NCBI RefSeq assembly: GCF_007860075.1
Contig: NZ_SJPP01000001.1
Coordinates: 620,001 to 684,000 of the forward strand
DNA length: 64,000 nucleotides
Direction of reading: 5' to 3'
Origin: Symmachiella macrocystis
GTDB lineage: Bacteria > Planctomycetota > Planctomycetia > Planctomycetales > Planctomycetaceae
Below are positions 9,085-17,501 of this stretch, piece by piece. A program made the position numbers and the translations under genes. The stretch's first letter is position 1. Every line of letters begins with the position of its first letter. The notes beneath the pieces were generated by a model that saw nothing but the letters and a program-made list of their open reading frames with translations, was not told the DNA's origin and searched no databases.

Positions 9085-9378
9085 CTACTGCTCTCGCAGC
9101 ATTGAGTACGCGATAACGGCTGCCATGACGATCAGAAACCCAATGAATACCCCCCACCCTGTCTTCGCGGGTAGTGCCTCTCCGGCGACTGACTCCGACG
9201 AGTTCTTCCTGAACACCGAAGGCAAGAGAGCAAGGCCGACGAGGCCCAATAAGCCAGCGATAATACCGGCCGTACTTTTGGGATACCCCATACTTGGCGA
9301 TGTGAAATAGTAGAACACGCCTGCAGAAACGGTGAGTAGGAAGATAACCAGTATGGCTAAGTTTACCCAGCGACTCAC
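9085..9378 (-). CDS. Small hypothetical membrane protein
   Basis: 97 aa with three predicted membrane segments: residues 5-27 (VNLAILVIFLLTVSAGVFYYF), about 36-53 (TAGIIAGLLGLVGLALLP) and about 74-92 (GWGVFIGFLIVMAAVIAYSM). Between segments 2 and 3 is a polar loop FRKNSSESVAGEALPAKT. No family recognised. The following gene upstream on the same strand ends 17 bp before this one starts, so both may be cotranscribed. Confidence 0.6.
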   Translation of the reverse strand: MSRWVNLAILVIFLLTVSAGVFYYFTSPSMGYPKSTAGIIAGLLGLVGLALLPSVFRKNSSESVAGEALPAKTGWGVFIGFLIVMAAVIAYSMLREQ

Positions 9379-9395
9379 GATGATCCCCTGCTTGA

Positions 9396-9641
9396 TTACC
9401 GAGGCAAATTGTCCACCTGTAGTTTGGGTGAGAAACTTATAAGACGCAAGTAGAAACCGAACATGCGTAAGGTTTCTTCACGCGGCTGAACGTCGCCTAC
9501 AATTTTACCCGCATCGTGAGGGCTAGGCCACTGGTCGGCCCGTTTGGCTGCAGGCTCTTTCGTGGCCGGTTTCGTTGCGGCCTTTTTCCCTGCTACCGGT
9601 TTCCGCTTCGTAGTCTTCTTGGTCGTTCGCTTCGTGGTCAT
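9396..9641 (-). CDS. Small Lys/Thr/Ala-rich hypothetical protein
   Basis: 81 aa from the ATG at 9641 (GAAGG about 10 nt upstream). The first 37 residues are histone-H1-like repeats rich in Lys, Thr and Ala (TTKRTTKKTTKRKPVAGKKA), which is common in small DNA-binding or disordered bacterial proteins. The C-terminal half (GKIVGDVQPREETLRMFGFYL) is ordinary and unknown to me. The frame is open up to 9872, but the extra part lacks a start signal. Same strand and tight spacing as the membrane protein after it. Function not assigned. Confidence 0.5.
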   Translation of the reverse strand: MTTKRTTKKTTKRKPVAGKKAATKPATKEPAAKRADQWPSPHDAGKIVGDVQPREETLRMFGFYLRLISFSPKLQVDNLPR

Positions 9642-10238
9642 ATCTGTGTCCCTTCGTGAATCGGGTGTCATGCCAGTCCGGCGGCCAACATCTCCGCCGG
9701 GATTAGGGCAGTCAGTTAACTCGTTTGGCGACGGACCTCCAGCGCTGTATGGCAGGTATTTCCACAAAATCGGGTTCACGCGAGAACCGTATGAAGCAGT
9801 CGCTGTTTGGTCCGTGGTGAAGAGCGCGGATTTCGCCCAGACGTTAATGCTGCGGTTGGCGGGCGCTGCCACATCGGCCGATCCTTGTCGCGTACGGCCC
9901 CCGACCTATTTTTTTCTCTGAAGCTCGACAGGCCTTATCACGGCAAAGGGTTAAGGACGGGTTCGAAAGACGTGAAATGGTGGGTGCGGTTTTGTGGCGT
10001 TGGCTTGTATTTGCATCGGCAGTTCTCAAACACTTTCGCGGCTCTATTGCACAACGTATGCAAATGCACTTAAATGACACCACAGGGCTGCCCTGCTGGA
10101 GGTCCATGCCGAGCGTTTAAACTTGGCCGGGTCTTCACTGGTAACGACAGACGTCGGTTAAGCAGCGCGTCACTCAATTTCAGATTTCGATATTGGCTCA
10201 TCGCACACACGCAAATCACTCTTTGAATTCAACGAATC
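9642..10238. other. Intergenic region upstream of the metal-handling operon
   Basis: About 600 bp without a supported gene; the frames present are shadows. It contains the operator-promoter at 10047-10075 and, 30 bp to its left (about 10010), an extra half-site TTTGCAT. The leader from the predicted transcription start (~10082) to the GTPase start codon is about 155 nt. I saw no convincing riboswitch fold in it. Confidence 0.5.
10047..10075 (+). promoter_or_regulatory. Palindromic operator within promoter, site A (COG0523 operon)
   Basis: A 7-3-7 imperfect palindrome TTGCACAACGTATGCAA (10047-10063) overlaps a sigma-70-like promoter: -35 TTGCAC, exactly 17 nt, -10 TTAAAT (10070-10075). The same arrangement recurs at 15169 and 17411. 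A repressor bound here would cover the -35 box and spacer. Regulator unknown; the metal genes suggest a metal sensor (inference). Confidence 0.65.
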
Positions 10239-11519
10239 ATGACAGAAATACCAAACACAGCATCCCTTCCACGTCTCCCGGTCACCGTGTTGAGCGGGTT
10301 CCTTGGTGCTGGAAAGACGACTTTGCTCAACCACATCCTGGCAAACCGCGACGGCATTAAAGTCGCCGTGATCGTCAATGACATGAGCGAAGTCAATATT
10401 GACGCGACTCTGGTTCGCGACGGGGGGGCCAACCTGTCGCGAACCGATGAGCGACTTGTGGAAATGACCAATGGCTGCATCTGCTGCACGTTGCGCGAGG
10501 ACTTGTTGATCGAGGTGTCTCGCTTGGCCCGGGAGAATCGCTTTGATTATCTGCTGATCGAATCGACGGGGATCAGCGAGCCGATGCCCGTGGCAGAGAC
10601 GTTTACTTTCGAAGATGAAGAGGGGCATAGCCTGTCGCAGGTTGCGGATCTCGACACAATGGTGACCGTGGTCGACGCTGGCAGTTTCATGGACGATTTT
10701 GGCTCGTGGGATGATCTCGCCGCTCGACGTATCGGCCTTGACGAAAACGACCAACGGAACATCGTTGACTTGCTCGTCGATCAAATTGAATTTGCCAATG
10801 TGATTGTGATCAACAAAAGCGACTTGGTATCACCTTACGCTCAGGAGCAACTCAGCAGATTGATCGGCCGGCTCAATCCGTCGGCGAAAATACTTGTCAC
10901 GAGCGAAGCGCGGGTTGAATTGACTGAGATCTTAGGAACCGGTTTGTTTTCGATCGCGGACGCTGAGGCCGCTCCGGGATGGCTGAGCGTTCCTCGAGGC
11001 CAGGAAGAGACCGAGACGGAAGAGTATGGGATTGCCAGTTTTGTCTATCAATCGCAACGTCCGTTCCATGCTCAGCGTCTCTCGGATGCGCTGAGTGCCG
11101 GTTCAGAGTTTGGAATGTTCGATGGAGTGCTCCGCAGCAAGGGAATGGCATGGATCGCTTCTAGGTACGATTGGGCTTACAGCTGGTCGCAGGCTGGATG
11201 CTCGATTCGTTTGGACCCGGTGGGCTACTGGTGGTTTACTGCGCCCGATGACGAATGGCCCGAGGAACCCGAGGAAATCGAAGCGATTCGACGAAATTTC
11301 GTGGGGACTTACGGCGACTGCCACCAGGAGCTTGTTTTTATCGGCAACGAAATGAATGAAGCGCGAATTCGCGAAACCCTTGATCGCTGTCTTCTGGATG
11401 ACCAGGAGTTCAATTCAGGACCGGACGTTTGGGCGCAGTTCGAGGATCCATTTCCTGCCATTGAGTTGGAGCCAATGGAGGACGATGAAGGAGAGTTGAT
11501 TGGGGAGGTTGAGCAATGA
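10239..11519 (+). CDS. COG0523 (CobW/ZigA-type) metallochaperone GTPase
   Basis: 426 aa. G3E-family P-loop GTPase that passes metal to client proteins: Walker [16 protein letters not shown] at residues 21-35, the metal-binding CxCC motif [11 protein letters not shown] near residue 79, [15 protein letters not shown] after it, and NKSDLV (guanine specificity) near residue 192. The C-terminal CobW_C domain ends in an acidic tail, with [22 protein letters not shown] as in zinc-type members. Zur-regulated members deliver zinc under starvation; the metal here is inferred. It is first in an operon and overlaps the next gene by 4 bp (ATGA). The start ATG at 10239 has a weak ribosome binding site. The operator at 10047 likely controls it. 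Confidence 0.9.
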   Translation: MTEIPNTASLPRLPVTVLSGFLGAGKTTLLNHILANRDGIKVAVIVNDMSEVNIDATLVRDGGANLSRTDERLVEMTNGCICCTLREDLLIEVSRLARENRFDYLLIESTGISEPMPVAETFTFEDEEGHSLSQVADLDTMVTVVDAGSFMDDFGSWDDLAARRIGLDENDQRNIVDLLVDQIEFANVIVINKSDLVSPYAQEQLSRLIGRLNPSAKILVTSEARVELTEILGTGLFSIADAEAAPGWLSVPRGQEETETEEYGIASFVYQSQRPFHAQRLSDALSAGSEFGMFDGVLRSKGMAWIASRYDWAYSWSQAGCSIRLDPVGYWWFTAPDDEWPEEPEEIEAIRRNFVGTYGDCHQELVFIGNEMNEARIRETLDRCLLDDQEFNSGPDVWAQFEDPFPAIELEPMEDDEGELIGEVEQ

Positions 11520-12640
11520 CGGAAGAAGACGTGCATTTGTTTGATGTACTTGTCATTGGAGCCGGTGCGGCTGGGGTCGGAGTCGGGGTGGCCTTAAAGC
11601 ATGCCGGTATCGATAACTTTCTGATCCTTGATCGCTACCAAGTCGGCGCTTCGTTTGAACGCTGGCCGGAAGAGACCCAATTCATCACCCCGTCATTTCC
11701 TACAAATTCGATCGGGATGTTAGACTTGAACTCGGTCGCGATCGGCGTATCGCCGGCCTACAGTTTGGGAGTGGAACATCCGACAGGAAAAGAGTTCGCA
11801 GCGCATTTGTGCTCGGTCGCTGCGGTTTTCGAACTCCCTGTTTGCAAAGACGCGGAGGTGCTGCAGGTAAAGCGTTTCGACGATTGCTTTCTGGTTGAAA
11901 CAGCCGAGCATACGCTGCGTTCGAAACTTGTAATCTGGGCCGCGGGCGAATTTCAATATCCTCAAGCGAAACCTTTTCCCGGAGCAGAACTGTGTAGGCA
12001 CACAGCGACGATCCCGAGCTACGAAGATCTAGACGGAGATGACTTTATCGTCATCGGAGGCTACGAGTCTGGAGTCGACGCCGCGTATCATTTGTCCTGT
12101 TATGACAAACGCGTTCGACTGATCGACGCCGGGTGTCCCTGGGAAGATGAAACCTCGGAACCGAGCGTTGCCCTTTCCACCTTTTCGCTTGAGCGAATGC
12201 AGGCAGAGTGGTTCGAAGCGCAAACGGAACTCATTCCGCACTGCCCAGTCAGCAAAGTCTTGCGAGACGGCGACAAATACCAGGTCCATGCTGCGGGGGG
12301 GCTATTATTTGAGTCTCGCTCCGCCCCCTTGCTGGCGATTGGCTTTGAGGGAAGTTTGCGCCTCGTGTCGGATTTGTTTGAAAAGCGCGAGGATGGATAT
12401 CCGCTGTTGAGTGAACAAGACGAGTCGACAGTCACACCCGGACTCTTTTTGTGTGGACCCGCGGTGCGACATGATCATCACGTGTTTTGCTACATCTACA
12501 AGTACCGCCAACGTTTTGCTGTGGTGGCCAAGGCGATTGCCACGCAGTTGGGATTACCGGCAGAAGAACTCGAAAACTATCGCAAGTGGGGCATGTATCT
12601 AGATGATTTATCGTGCTGCGGAGAAGAATGCGTATGTTAG
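11516..12640 (+). CDS. FAD/NAD(P)-binding oxidoreductase (YpdA/FMO-like) with Cys-rich tail
   Basis: 374 aa. Two dinucleotide-binding motifs: [21 protein letters not shown] at residues 11-31 (FAD) and [17 protein letters not shown] near residue 180 (NADPH; third Gly position changed). [19 protein letters not shown] is the stretch seen in YpdA/CzcO-like flavoproteins. The C-terminus closes with CCGEECVC, four Cys in eight residues, a plausible metal or disulfide site. Enzymes of this group reduce low-molecular-weight disulfides or act as single-component oxidases; the substrate here is unknown. Its 4-bp overlap with the COG0523 gene and 7-bp overlap with the FeoB-like gene imply coupled translation and a role in the same metal pathway, perhaps keeping thiol ligands reduced (inference). 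Confidence 0.8.
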   Translation: MTEEDVHLFDVLVIGAGAAGVGVGVALKHAGIDNFLILDRYQVGASFERWPEETQFITPSFPTNSIGMLDLNSVAIGVSPAYSLGVEHPTGKEFAAHLCSVAAVFELPVCKDAEVLQVKRFDDCFLVETAEHTLRSKLVIWAAGEFQYPQAKPFPGAELCRHTATIPSYEDLDGDDFIVIGGYESGVDAAYHLSCYDKRVRLIDAGCPWEDETSEPSVALSTFSLERMQAEWFEAQTELIPHCPVSKVLRDGDKYQVHAAGGLLFESRSAPLLAIGFEGSLRLVSDLFEKREDGYPLLSEQDESTVTPGLFLCGPAVRHDHHVFCYIYKYRQRFAVVAKAIATQLGLPAEELENYRKWGMYLDDLSCCGEECVC

Positions 12641-14319
12641 AAGTCGTATCAAAACCGCCAGTCAAATCTGTCGTCGTGATCGGGAGTGAAAGCGTCGGCA
12701 AATCGCAGCTGATATCGTCAATGACCGGTTGCTTGGCGGGTGAGTCGAATTTTCGCGGGTCCACTGTGTCGGTCCAACGTTACCAGTCCGATGGAGTGGA
12801 ATACATTGACACCCCGGGCATTCTTCGCAAATCAGACACGGATACCACGTGCCGGGCACTGGCAGAGCTTGGACAAAACGACCTGGTCATGCTTGTCGTT
12901 CGGGCGACACACCTTGATGACGAATTGCTGGAGATGTTACCGCTGGTCCAAGGCAAGCAGGGCATAGTCGTCGTAACGTTCTGGGACAAAGTCCAGTTGG
13001 GCGAAGCCGCGATGGAAGCCATAGAGCGGTTGTCGCGCGATGCGGGGGTCGCCTTTGTGACCGTCGATGCGCGCGAATTGAAGTTGAAAAACTGTGAGAG
13101 ACTCAAACAGGAGTTGTGCAGTCCGCGGCTGTTTACAAAGAGCGCACTGGCGTCGCGCGCGGGTTGGCGCATCGAGCCTAAGCCTGGATGGATGGAGTCT
13201 CCTGGGGTGGGACCGATCCTCGCGATGGCTCTGCTGTTCTTGCCGGCATTGGCAACGATCTTTGTTGCGAACCGATTTGCGGATTGGCTTCATCCCGTGG
13301 TTGAAGGATGGATGGAGCCGCTGAACGCGTCTATCAACACGAACGCTCCCGCATGGGTGCGACAGGTGCTGATTGCAGAGCACGCAAACGTTGGCTATGG
13401 CTTGCTGAACATGGGGCCTTTTTTATTGGTCTGGGCCTTGCCGACAGTTCTCATGTTTTCCTTGATTCTCGCACTGTATAAATCGAGCGGATTGATTGAA
13501 CGGATGAATGTCGCCATCCATCCTCTGGTTCGCCCCTTTGGCCTGAGCGGACGGGATGTTGTGCGAGTTATGATGGGCTTCGGCTGCAATGTGCCGGCCG
13601 TCATTAGTACGCGTTCGTGTTCCGGTTGTTCGCGTGGTGCGGCGATTTCCGCAATCGCGTTTGGGGCTGCCTGCAGTTATCAACTTCCCGCAACCATCGC
13701 CGTTCTCGGGGCGGCGGCGCAGCAAAACGGAACAAGTTCCCTCCTGCTCTGCAGCATTTTCCTGGGGTACTTATTAGCGACAACCTTGATTTATCTGCGT
13801 TGTACCTCCGGTGCCCAAGCGCGCAACTCGTTGAACGTTTTAATGACACCCAGTCGTCCGTTCATGCAATTCCCGACTGTGGCAGCCTTATGGCGAGAAG
13901 CGCGGGCAACGATACAACAGTTTTTCCTGCAGGCTTTGCCGGTGTTCGCGCTAATTTGTGTGATCGCCTCACTCTTTGTGAATATTGGGGTCCTGGACGC
14001 GCTGTCCAGTTGTATTGGCCCGGTGATGGCCGTTTTTAACTTGCCTGCTGATGCTTCACTCCCGGTTGTCCTGGCCTCAATTCGCAAGGACGGAATCTTT
14101 TTGTTTGCCGGCGACCAAGGATTGGCCATGCCGTTGACTTCCGCCCAGACTCTCACAGCTGTCTATCTCGCGGGCGTTTTACTTCCCTGTCTTGTGACCG
14201 CGTTGACCATCGCCAGAGAAACCAACTGGCGACGCGCTGGTCTGCTCTTATTACGCCAAGCAAGTTTTGCCGTCATTTTCGCATTGGTGCTTGCTTGGGG
14301 AGGGCCGTGGGTACTGTGA
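12634..14319 (+). CDS. FeoB-like GTPase-coupled metal transporter
   Basis: 561 aa from the ATG at 12634 (GGAG 10 nt upstream; GTG at 12613 and ATG at 12628 are alternatives). The N-terminal G domain has SESVGKSQLISSM (P-loop) and YIDTPG (DxxG). The base-specificity box reads TFWDKVQ instead of NxxD. The membrane part carries two Gate (nucleoside-recognition) domains: GFGCNVPAVISTRSC, as in FeoB's GCNVPA segment, and a C-terminal LLPCLVTALTIARETNWRRAG. At 561 aa it is about 200 aa shorter than E. coli FeoB. Known FeoB proteins import Fe(II). Its place beside a COG0523 GTPase suggests iron or another divalent metal. Inner membrane; the G4 box deserves a test. Confidence 0.82.
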   Translation: MLEVVSKPPVKSVVVIGSESVGKSQLISSMTGCLAGESNFRGSTVSVQRYQSDGVEYIDTPGILRKSDTDTTCRALAELGQNDLVMLVVRATHLDDELLEMLPLVQGKQGIVVVTFWDKVQLGEAAMEAIERLSRDAGVAFVTVDARELKLKNCERLKQELCSPRLFTKSALASRAGWRIEPKPGWMESPGVGPILAMALLFLPALATIFVANRFADWLHPVVEGWMEPLNASINTNAPAWVRQVLIAEHANVGYGLLNMGPFLLVWALPTVLMFSLILALYKSSGLIERMNVAIHPLVRPFGLSGRDVVRVMMGFGCNVPAVISTRSCSGCSRGAAISAIAFGAACSYQLPATIAVLGAAAQQNGTSSLLLCSIFLGYLLATTLIYLRCTSGAQARNSLNVLMTPSRPFMQFPTVAALWREARATIQQFFLQALPVFALICVIASLFVNIGVLDALSSCIGPVMAVFNLPADASLPVVLASIRKDGIFLFAGDQGLAMPLTSAQTLTAVYLAGVLLPCLVTALTIARETNWRRAGLLLLRQASFAVIFALVLAWGGPWVL

Positions 14320-15035
14320 TTGCCAAACAAAATCAAGGACTCTCCTCAAATGTTGCGCGAACGGATTTCCCGAACAACAACCTCGCGCTGGGGCAGAATA
14401 CATCGAGGCTCCCGCACTTTCTAAATACGAGTTCCAGTGAAATTCCGCGGCAACTCCGCACCCACGCAGCAGATCTGCTTAGCCAACAGTGCTGGTGCTG
14501 GGGGCAGGATATTCTGAGAGCGGAAGGGAACTGGTTGCTGGAATTGGGCTTCAAACGCATCAGACCGCCGAAGAAACGGAAAGACTGCTCAAGCGTCTAT
14601 CAGCTTGAGCTTAGTGGCGGACAGTCTGTAGTCCTGCGCGGATTTGGTGTTTTCTTCGGTGATCGTGCGCGGGGAGGCGTCTTTCTGCCGCGATACGAAT
14701 TCACGCCCCGTTTCACGTCTCAGTTTCCCTTGGTTTCCCCCCCTTGGTCGACCTCGGACTTGCCAGCGCTCTGGACACCTACTGGCGATGATCTCAGCCT
14801 CTGTGCCAAACTGACACTCGATCTGATCGATTGGATTCGCAGTTATGAGGTCAACGTGATCCGTTGCCTGGGCTTGGAGTACCGCCAAGCCACACTGTCA
14901 GAATGGCAAGACGACAAGCGAAAGTTTTTTCCCGCCGAGCAATTCGCCTCAGCCTGGCGCGAGCTTTCGCTGCAGATTGCAGGACACTCGGAATCCTTGA
15001 TTTCAGCGAAGACCGAATCAGCAACGCCCCCATGA
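14316..15035 (+). CDS. Hypothetical protein, last gene of the COG0523/FeoB-like operon
   Basis: 239 aa if the GTG at 14316 is used (GTGA overlap with the FeoB-like stop). No family recognised. It looks soluble, with no signal peptide or membrane segment, and is rich in Trp and aromatic residues: CWCWGQDILRAEGNWLLELGF, then a beta-rich middle (QSVVLRGFGVFFGDRARGGVFLPRY) and a helical end. The RYEFTP and PPWSTSDLP segments may form a conserved core. Coupled translation with the transporter suggests a partner or regulator of it. An alternative start is the GTG at 14307, nearer to a GGGAGG. Confidence 0.6.
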   Translation: MIAKQNQGLSSNVARTDFPNNNLALGQNTSRLPHFLNTSSSEIPRQLRTHAADLLSQQCWCWGQDILRAEGNWLLELGFKRIRPPKKRKDCSSVYQLELSGGQSVVLRGFGVFFGDRARGGVFLPRYEFTPRFTSQFPLVSPPWSTSDLPALWTPTGDDLSLCAKLTLDLIDWIRSYEVNVIRCLGLEYRQATLSEWQDDKRKFFPAEQFASAWRELSLQIAGHSESLISAKTESATPP

Positions 15036-15168
15036 TCGCGGTACCGAATTGCGGACTTCTACGCTCGCTCCGTCGCGGATAAATCCTTCGAGATCACCCG
15101 CGTCCGCTGCATTCGGTGAAGTGCGTTCCACGGTCCGGAACTCCAGCCGCAATTTGCGCGGCCCCGTA

Positions 15169-15197
15169 TTGCATACGTTATGCATGTCAGCTATATT
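15169..15197 (+). promoter_or_regulatory. Palindromic operator within promoter, site B
   Basis: Best copy of the shared palindrome: TTGCATACGTTATGCAT (15169-15185), arms TTGCATA and TATGCAT around CGT. It overlaps a promoter with -35 TTGCAT, 17 nt, -10 TATATT (15192-15197). A further half-site, ATTTGCATATG, starts at the -10 box. Downstream lie a short frame at 15268 and the prepilin-peptidase homologue at 15359. Confidence 0.65.
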
Positions 15198-15267
15198 TGC
15201 ATATGTACTCCGAACATACTTATCTAAGCAGTTTATGCGTAAAGGAAATCTTGGAGACAAAGCCGAC

Positions 15268-15402
15268 ATGGATTCATTCCGTATCAATCTCGACGCACTC
15301 GGCGGACGGCTTTCTACCGTAGATTCTGGCACAGCGGCGACATCGCGGAGACAAGACAGTGACGATCAACGAAAACTATCGCACAACCTCGTGCCTCGAT
15401 AG
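15268..15402 (+). CDS. Possible small protein upstream of the prepilin-peptidase homologue
   Basis: 44 codons from the ATG at 15268 (MDSFRINLDALGGRLSTVD), with GGAG about 11 nt upstream, inside a longer frame that lacks signals. It overlaps the next gene's start at 15359 and could be a leader peptide coupling translation. No homology is recognised; chance is a fair explanation. Confidence 0.25.
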   Translation: MDSFRINLDALGGRLSTVDSGTAATSRRQDSDDQRKLSHNLVPR

Positions 15403-16972
15403 GCATCGATGTCTCTTGCATCGCTACCTGCTGGGCCAATACCTGGCAATGGTATTGATGGTCTCTGCGAGCTTTGTAGCGGCCGTTTGGGCCACGTGGG
15501 ACTGGCAATCCCCGGTGGGCACGATCGCACCATTGGTCAGCGTGTGGATCATCTGCCGCGCTGCTGGCCTATTTTCCGGCCAGTGGTTTGCTCCGCTAAT
15601 CACTGCAGCAAGTGCATTTGCCGTTTTAGCTGTGCGAGATGTCCACGTGGTCGAACCGCTTGCCGAACCGATCGTTTTCGCGCCAATCGCCTTGCTTGTG
15701 ATGCTTGCATTGATCTTTGCCATCGACGTGGTCGAAAGCGCGCAATCATTGTCTTGGATTCATGTGGCGAGTCGCCTGAGAAGGCAGAACTGGCTGCGAC
15801 TGGCGGTTTGGGGGCTCGGGGCTGGGATTGTTCTCTATGTCGTCGCGATGCCGGTCGGAGACTGGATTATCGATCAAATTTATCCCCCGAAATCCGGTCG
15901 CATTCTCGAAGACATGACGCTCGGACAACAAGTGCGGTTTCGCGGTTTCGAAGTTTTCTGCGCGCTGGTTTTTTGTGTTTTCGGCGCGACGATTGGGAGC
16001 TTCCTCAATGTCGTCGCATATCGGTTGCCGCGCAGGGAGTCGGTTGTATTCAAAAGTTCTCATTGCCCGAAATGTGGGGTTAAGATCGAAAGTCGCGACA
16101 ATGTACCGATCATCGGCTGGCTTCGCCTAGGCGGACGCTGCCGCGCATGTCAATCGTTGATTTCAATGCGGTACCCAATCGTCGAGTCAATTTCCGCCGC
16201 GTTCTTCCTGGTGATGTACTTTGTCGAGCTCATTTCGGGGGGTGCGAATATCCCCGTTCGACATCCAAACATCTATCATGGCCCCTTGTGGATCATTTTC
16301 TATCCGAAATGGGATTTGATTGGGTTGTATCTGTATCATTGTTTCGCTTTCTGCATTCTGTTGGTGTACGCACTCATCGACATCGACCGTCAGCGACTAT
16401 CGACACGCGTTAAATGCTGTATTGCATCTGCACTGATTCTTCCGCCGATGATCTGGCAGCACTTGTTGCCGACTCTTAGTCTCTCCTTCGCCTCGAGTTT
16501 GTTCCAAAACGCGTCGCTACAGGCGGGCGTCACTTGCTTGACGGGCTGTCTCGTTGGAATGGCTTTGGGCTGGCTGACGGCATGGGGAATTTATTCGACC
16601 GCGGAGGAGGATGAATACTCTTCTTCGCGAGCCCAATTCGCAGGTTGCCTGTCTGTTGTTGGAATTTCACTCGGCTGGCAGGCAGTCGTCGCGGTCACTC
16701 TCTGTACGCTGTTGTTAATGTTCGGTGCCACTTTGTTCGCTCGATGGCAACATTGGCCACTGCCACAACTAAGCCCCTTGTTACTAGCGGCGTTTGTTCT
16801 CCAACTTTGCTTGTGGAGATGGACCACCCAGCATCCGTCCAATTGGTGGCCCAGCGATAGGATGCTCGCAAGCGGATGGGCTGCCATAGCCGTCGGTTAT
16901 GTCGTACTGCTGTTGGCCAACCGCTTGGCAGTTCGGCAACGGCAACAGCAATGGGTTGGGCACGGACTTTGA
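15359..16972 (+). CDS. Prepilin peptidase-like membrane protein (A24 family, second Asp motif missing)
   Basis: 537 aa from a GTG at 15359 (GGAG 8 nt upstream). About 12 hydrophobic segments. The peptidase-A24 N-terminal domain is well kept: GSFLNVVAYRLPRRE at residue ~213, a zinc-type CPKC...CRAC pair (residues ~236 and ~262) with NVPIIGWLRLGGRCRACQS, and RYPIVES. The first catalytic Asp region is present as YALIDIDRQRL (residue ~336). The second catalytic motif GxGD, expected about 14 residues before LGWQ, reads RAQF here, so the second Asp is lost. It has ~200 extra residues at the N-terminus. A bona fide prepilin peptidase is doubtful. It lies between two metal-operon blocks behind the shared operator. 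Confidence 0.75.
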   Translation: MTINENYRTTSCLDRHRCLLHRYLLGQYLAMVLMVSASFVAAVWATWDWQSPVGTIAPLVSVWIICRAAGLFSGQWFAPLITAASAFAVLAVRDVHVVEPLAEPIVFAPIALLVMLALIFAIDVVESAQSLSWIHVASRLRRQNWLRLAVWGLGAGIVLYVVAMPVGDWIIDQIYPPKSGRILEDMTLGQQVRFRGFEVFCALVFCVFGATIGSFLNVVAYRLPRRESVVFKSSHCPKCGVKIESRDNVPIIGWLRLGGRCRACQSLISMRYPIVESISAAFFLVMYFVELISGGANIPVRHPNIYHGPLWIIFYPKWDLIGLYLYHCFAFCILLVYALIDIDRQRLSTRVKCCIASALILPPMIWQHLLPTLSLSFASSLFQNASLQAGVTCLTGCLVGMALGWLTAWGIYSTAEEDEYSSSRAQFAGCLSVVGISLGWQAVVAVTLCTLLLMFGATLFARWQHWPLPQLSPLLLAAFVLQLCLWRWTTQHPSNWWPSDRMLASGWAAIAVGYVVLLLANRLAVRQRQQQWVGHGL

Positions 16973-17501
16973 GGGGCGCGCGGTCCAAAAACTAATGAGG
17001 AACGGTAGTCGAACACCAAAAGAGGTTCGCGAGACAAACAGGTGGAAGAACTGTTGTCGGCAGTGAGCGTAATTGGCGACGAAAATGATTTCGATTCGGA
17101 CGGATTTCAGGCAATAGGCTCACGGCGTTCGCGGCGGATGATTCTTCGAGTACTGTGGTGTTGTTCTCGGGTGGCGAGTCGGCGCGCGACTGATCGACGA
17201 ACGTGCCGCCATTTTGTCTTGTTGGCTCTTGGCCATCGTTCCTACGAACACGGAAACGTCCCGTTGTCTTCTGGTCGTCCATGACGGCACCTCGCCTGTT
17301 TCTCTCAAGTGAAAGAACCCCGGATAAATTCCCAGTCTCTCCTATTACAAATATCGCGCCAATCGAAAAACAGAAAATGCACTCTCTATTTATTTGTATT
17401 AGACATGGAATAGCAATTCGTATGCATATGTGGTAGAATGGGAAGACTGAGATGTCTGCAAGAAACCACCCTGGCGCGCAGCTTGCTCTGCCAAAAACTG
17501 C
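16973..17501. other. Intergenic region upstream of the permease/SPFH/ATPase operon
   Basis: About 530 bp. A 173-aa minus-strand frame (16992-17513) and short plus-strand frames exist but show no family feature, signal or ribosome binding site that I trust. The right end holds the operator-promoter (17411-17439) about 60 nt before the permease start codon. Confidence 0.45.
17411..17439 (+). promoter_or_regulatory. Palindromic operator within promoter, site C (permease/SPFH/ATPase operon)
   Basis: TAGCAATTCGTATGCAT (17411-17427) is the most degenerate copy of the shared palindrome: the right arm TATGCAT is intact, the left is TAGCAAT. The promoter geometry is identical: -35 TAGCAA, 17 nt, -10 TAGAAT (17434-17439). 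The predicted start, ~17446, gives a 55-nt leader before the permease. Confidence 0.6.

Noticed and set aside
10047-10063. Classical Fur or Zur box
   Set aside because: The palindrome TTGCA-TGCAA with a 3-bp centre does not match the AT-rich 7-1-7 consensus sequences I know, so no regulator is named.
15018-15332. 104-aa minus-strand frame near site B
   Set aside because: Overlaps the promoter and the end of the previous gene; no recognisable start.
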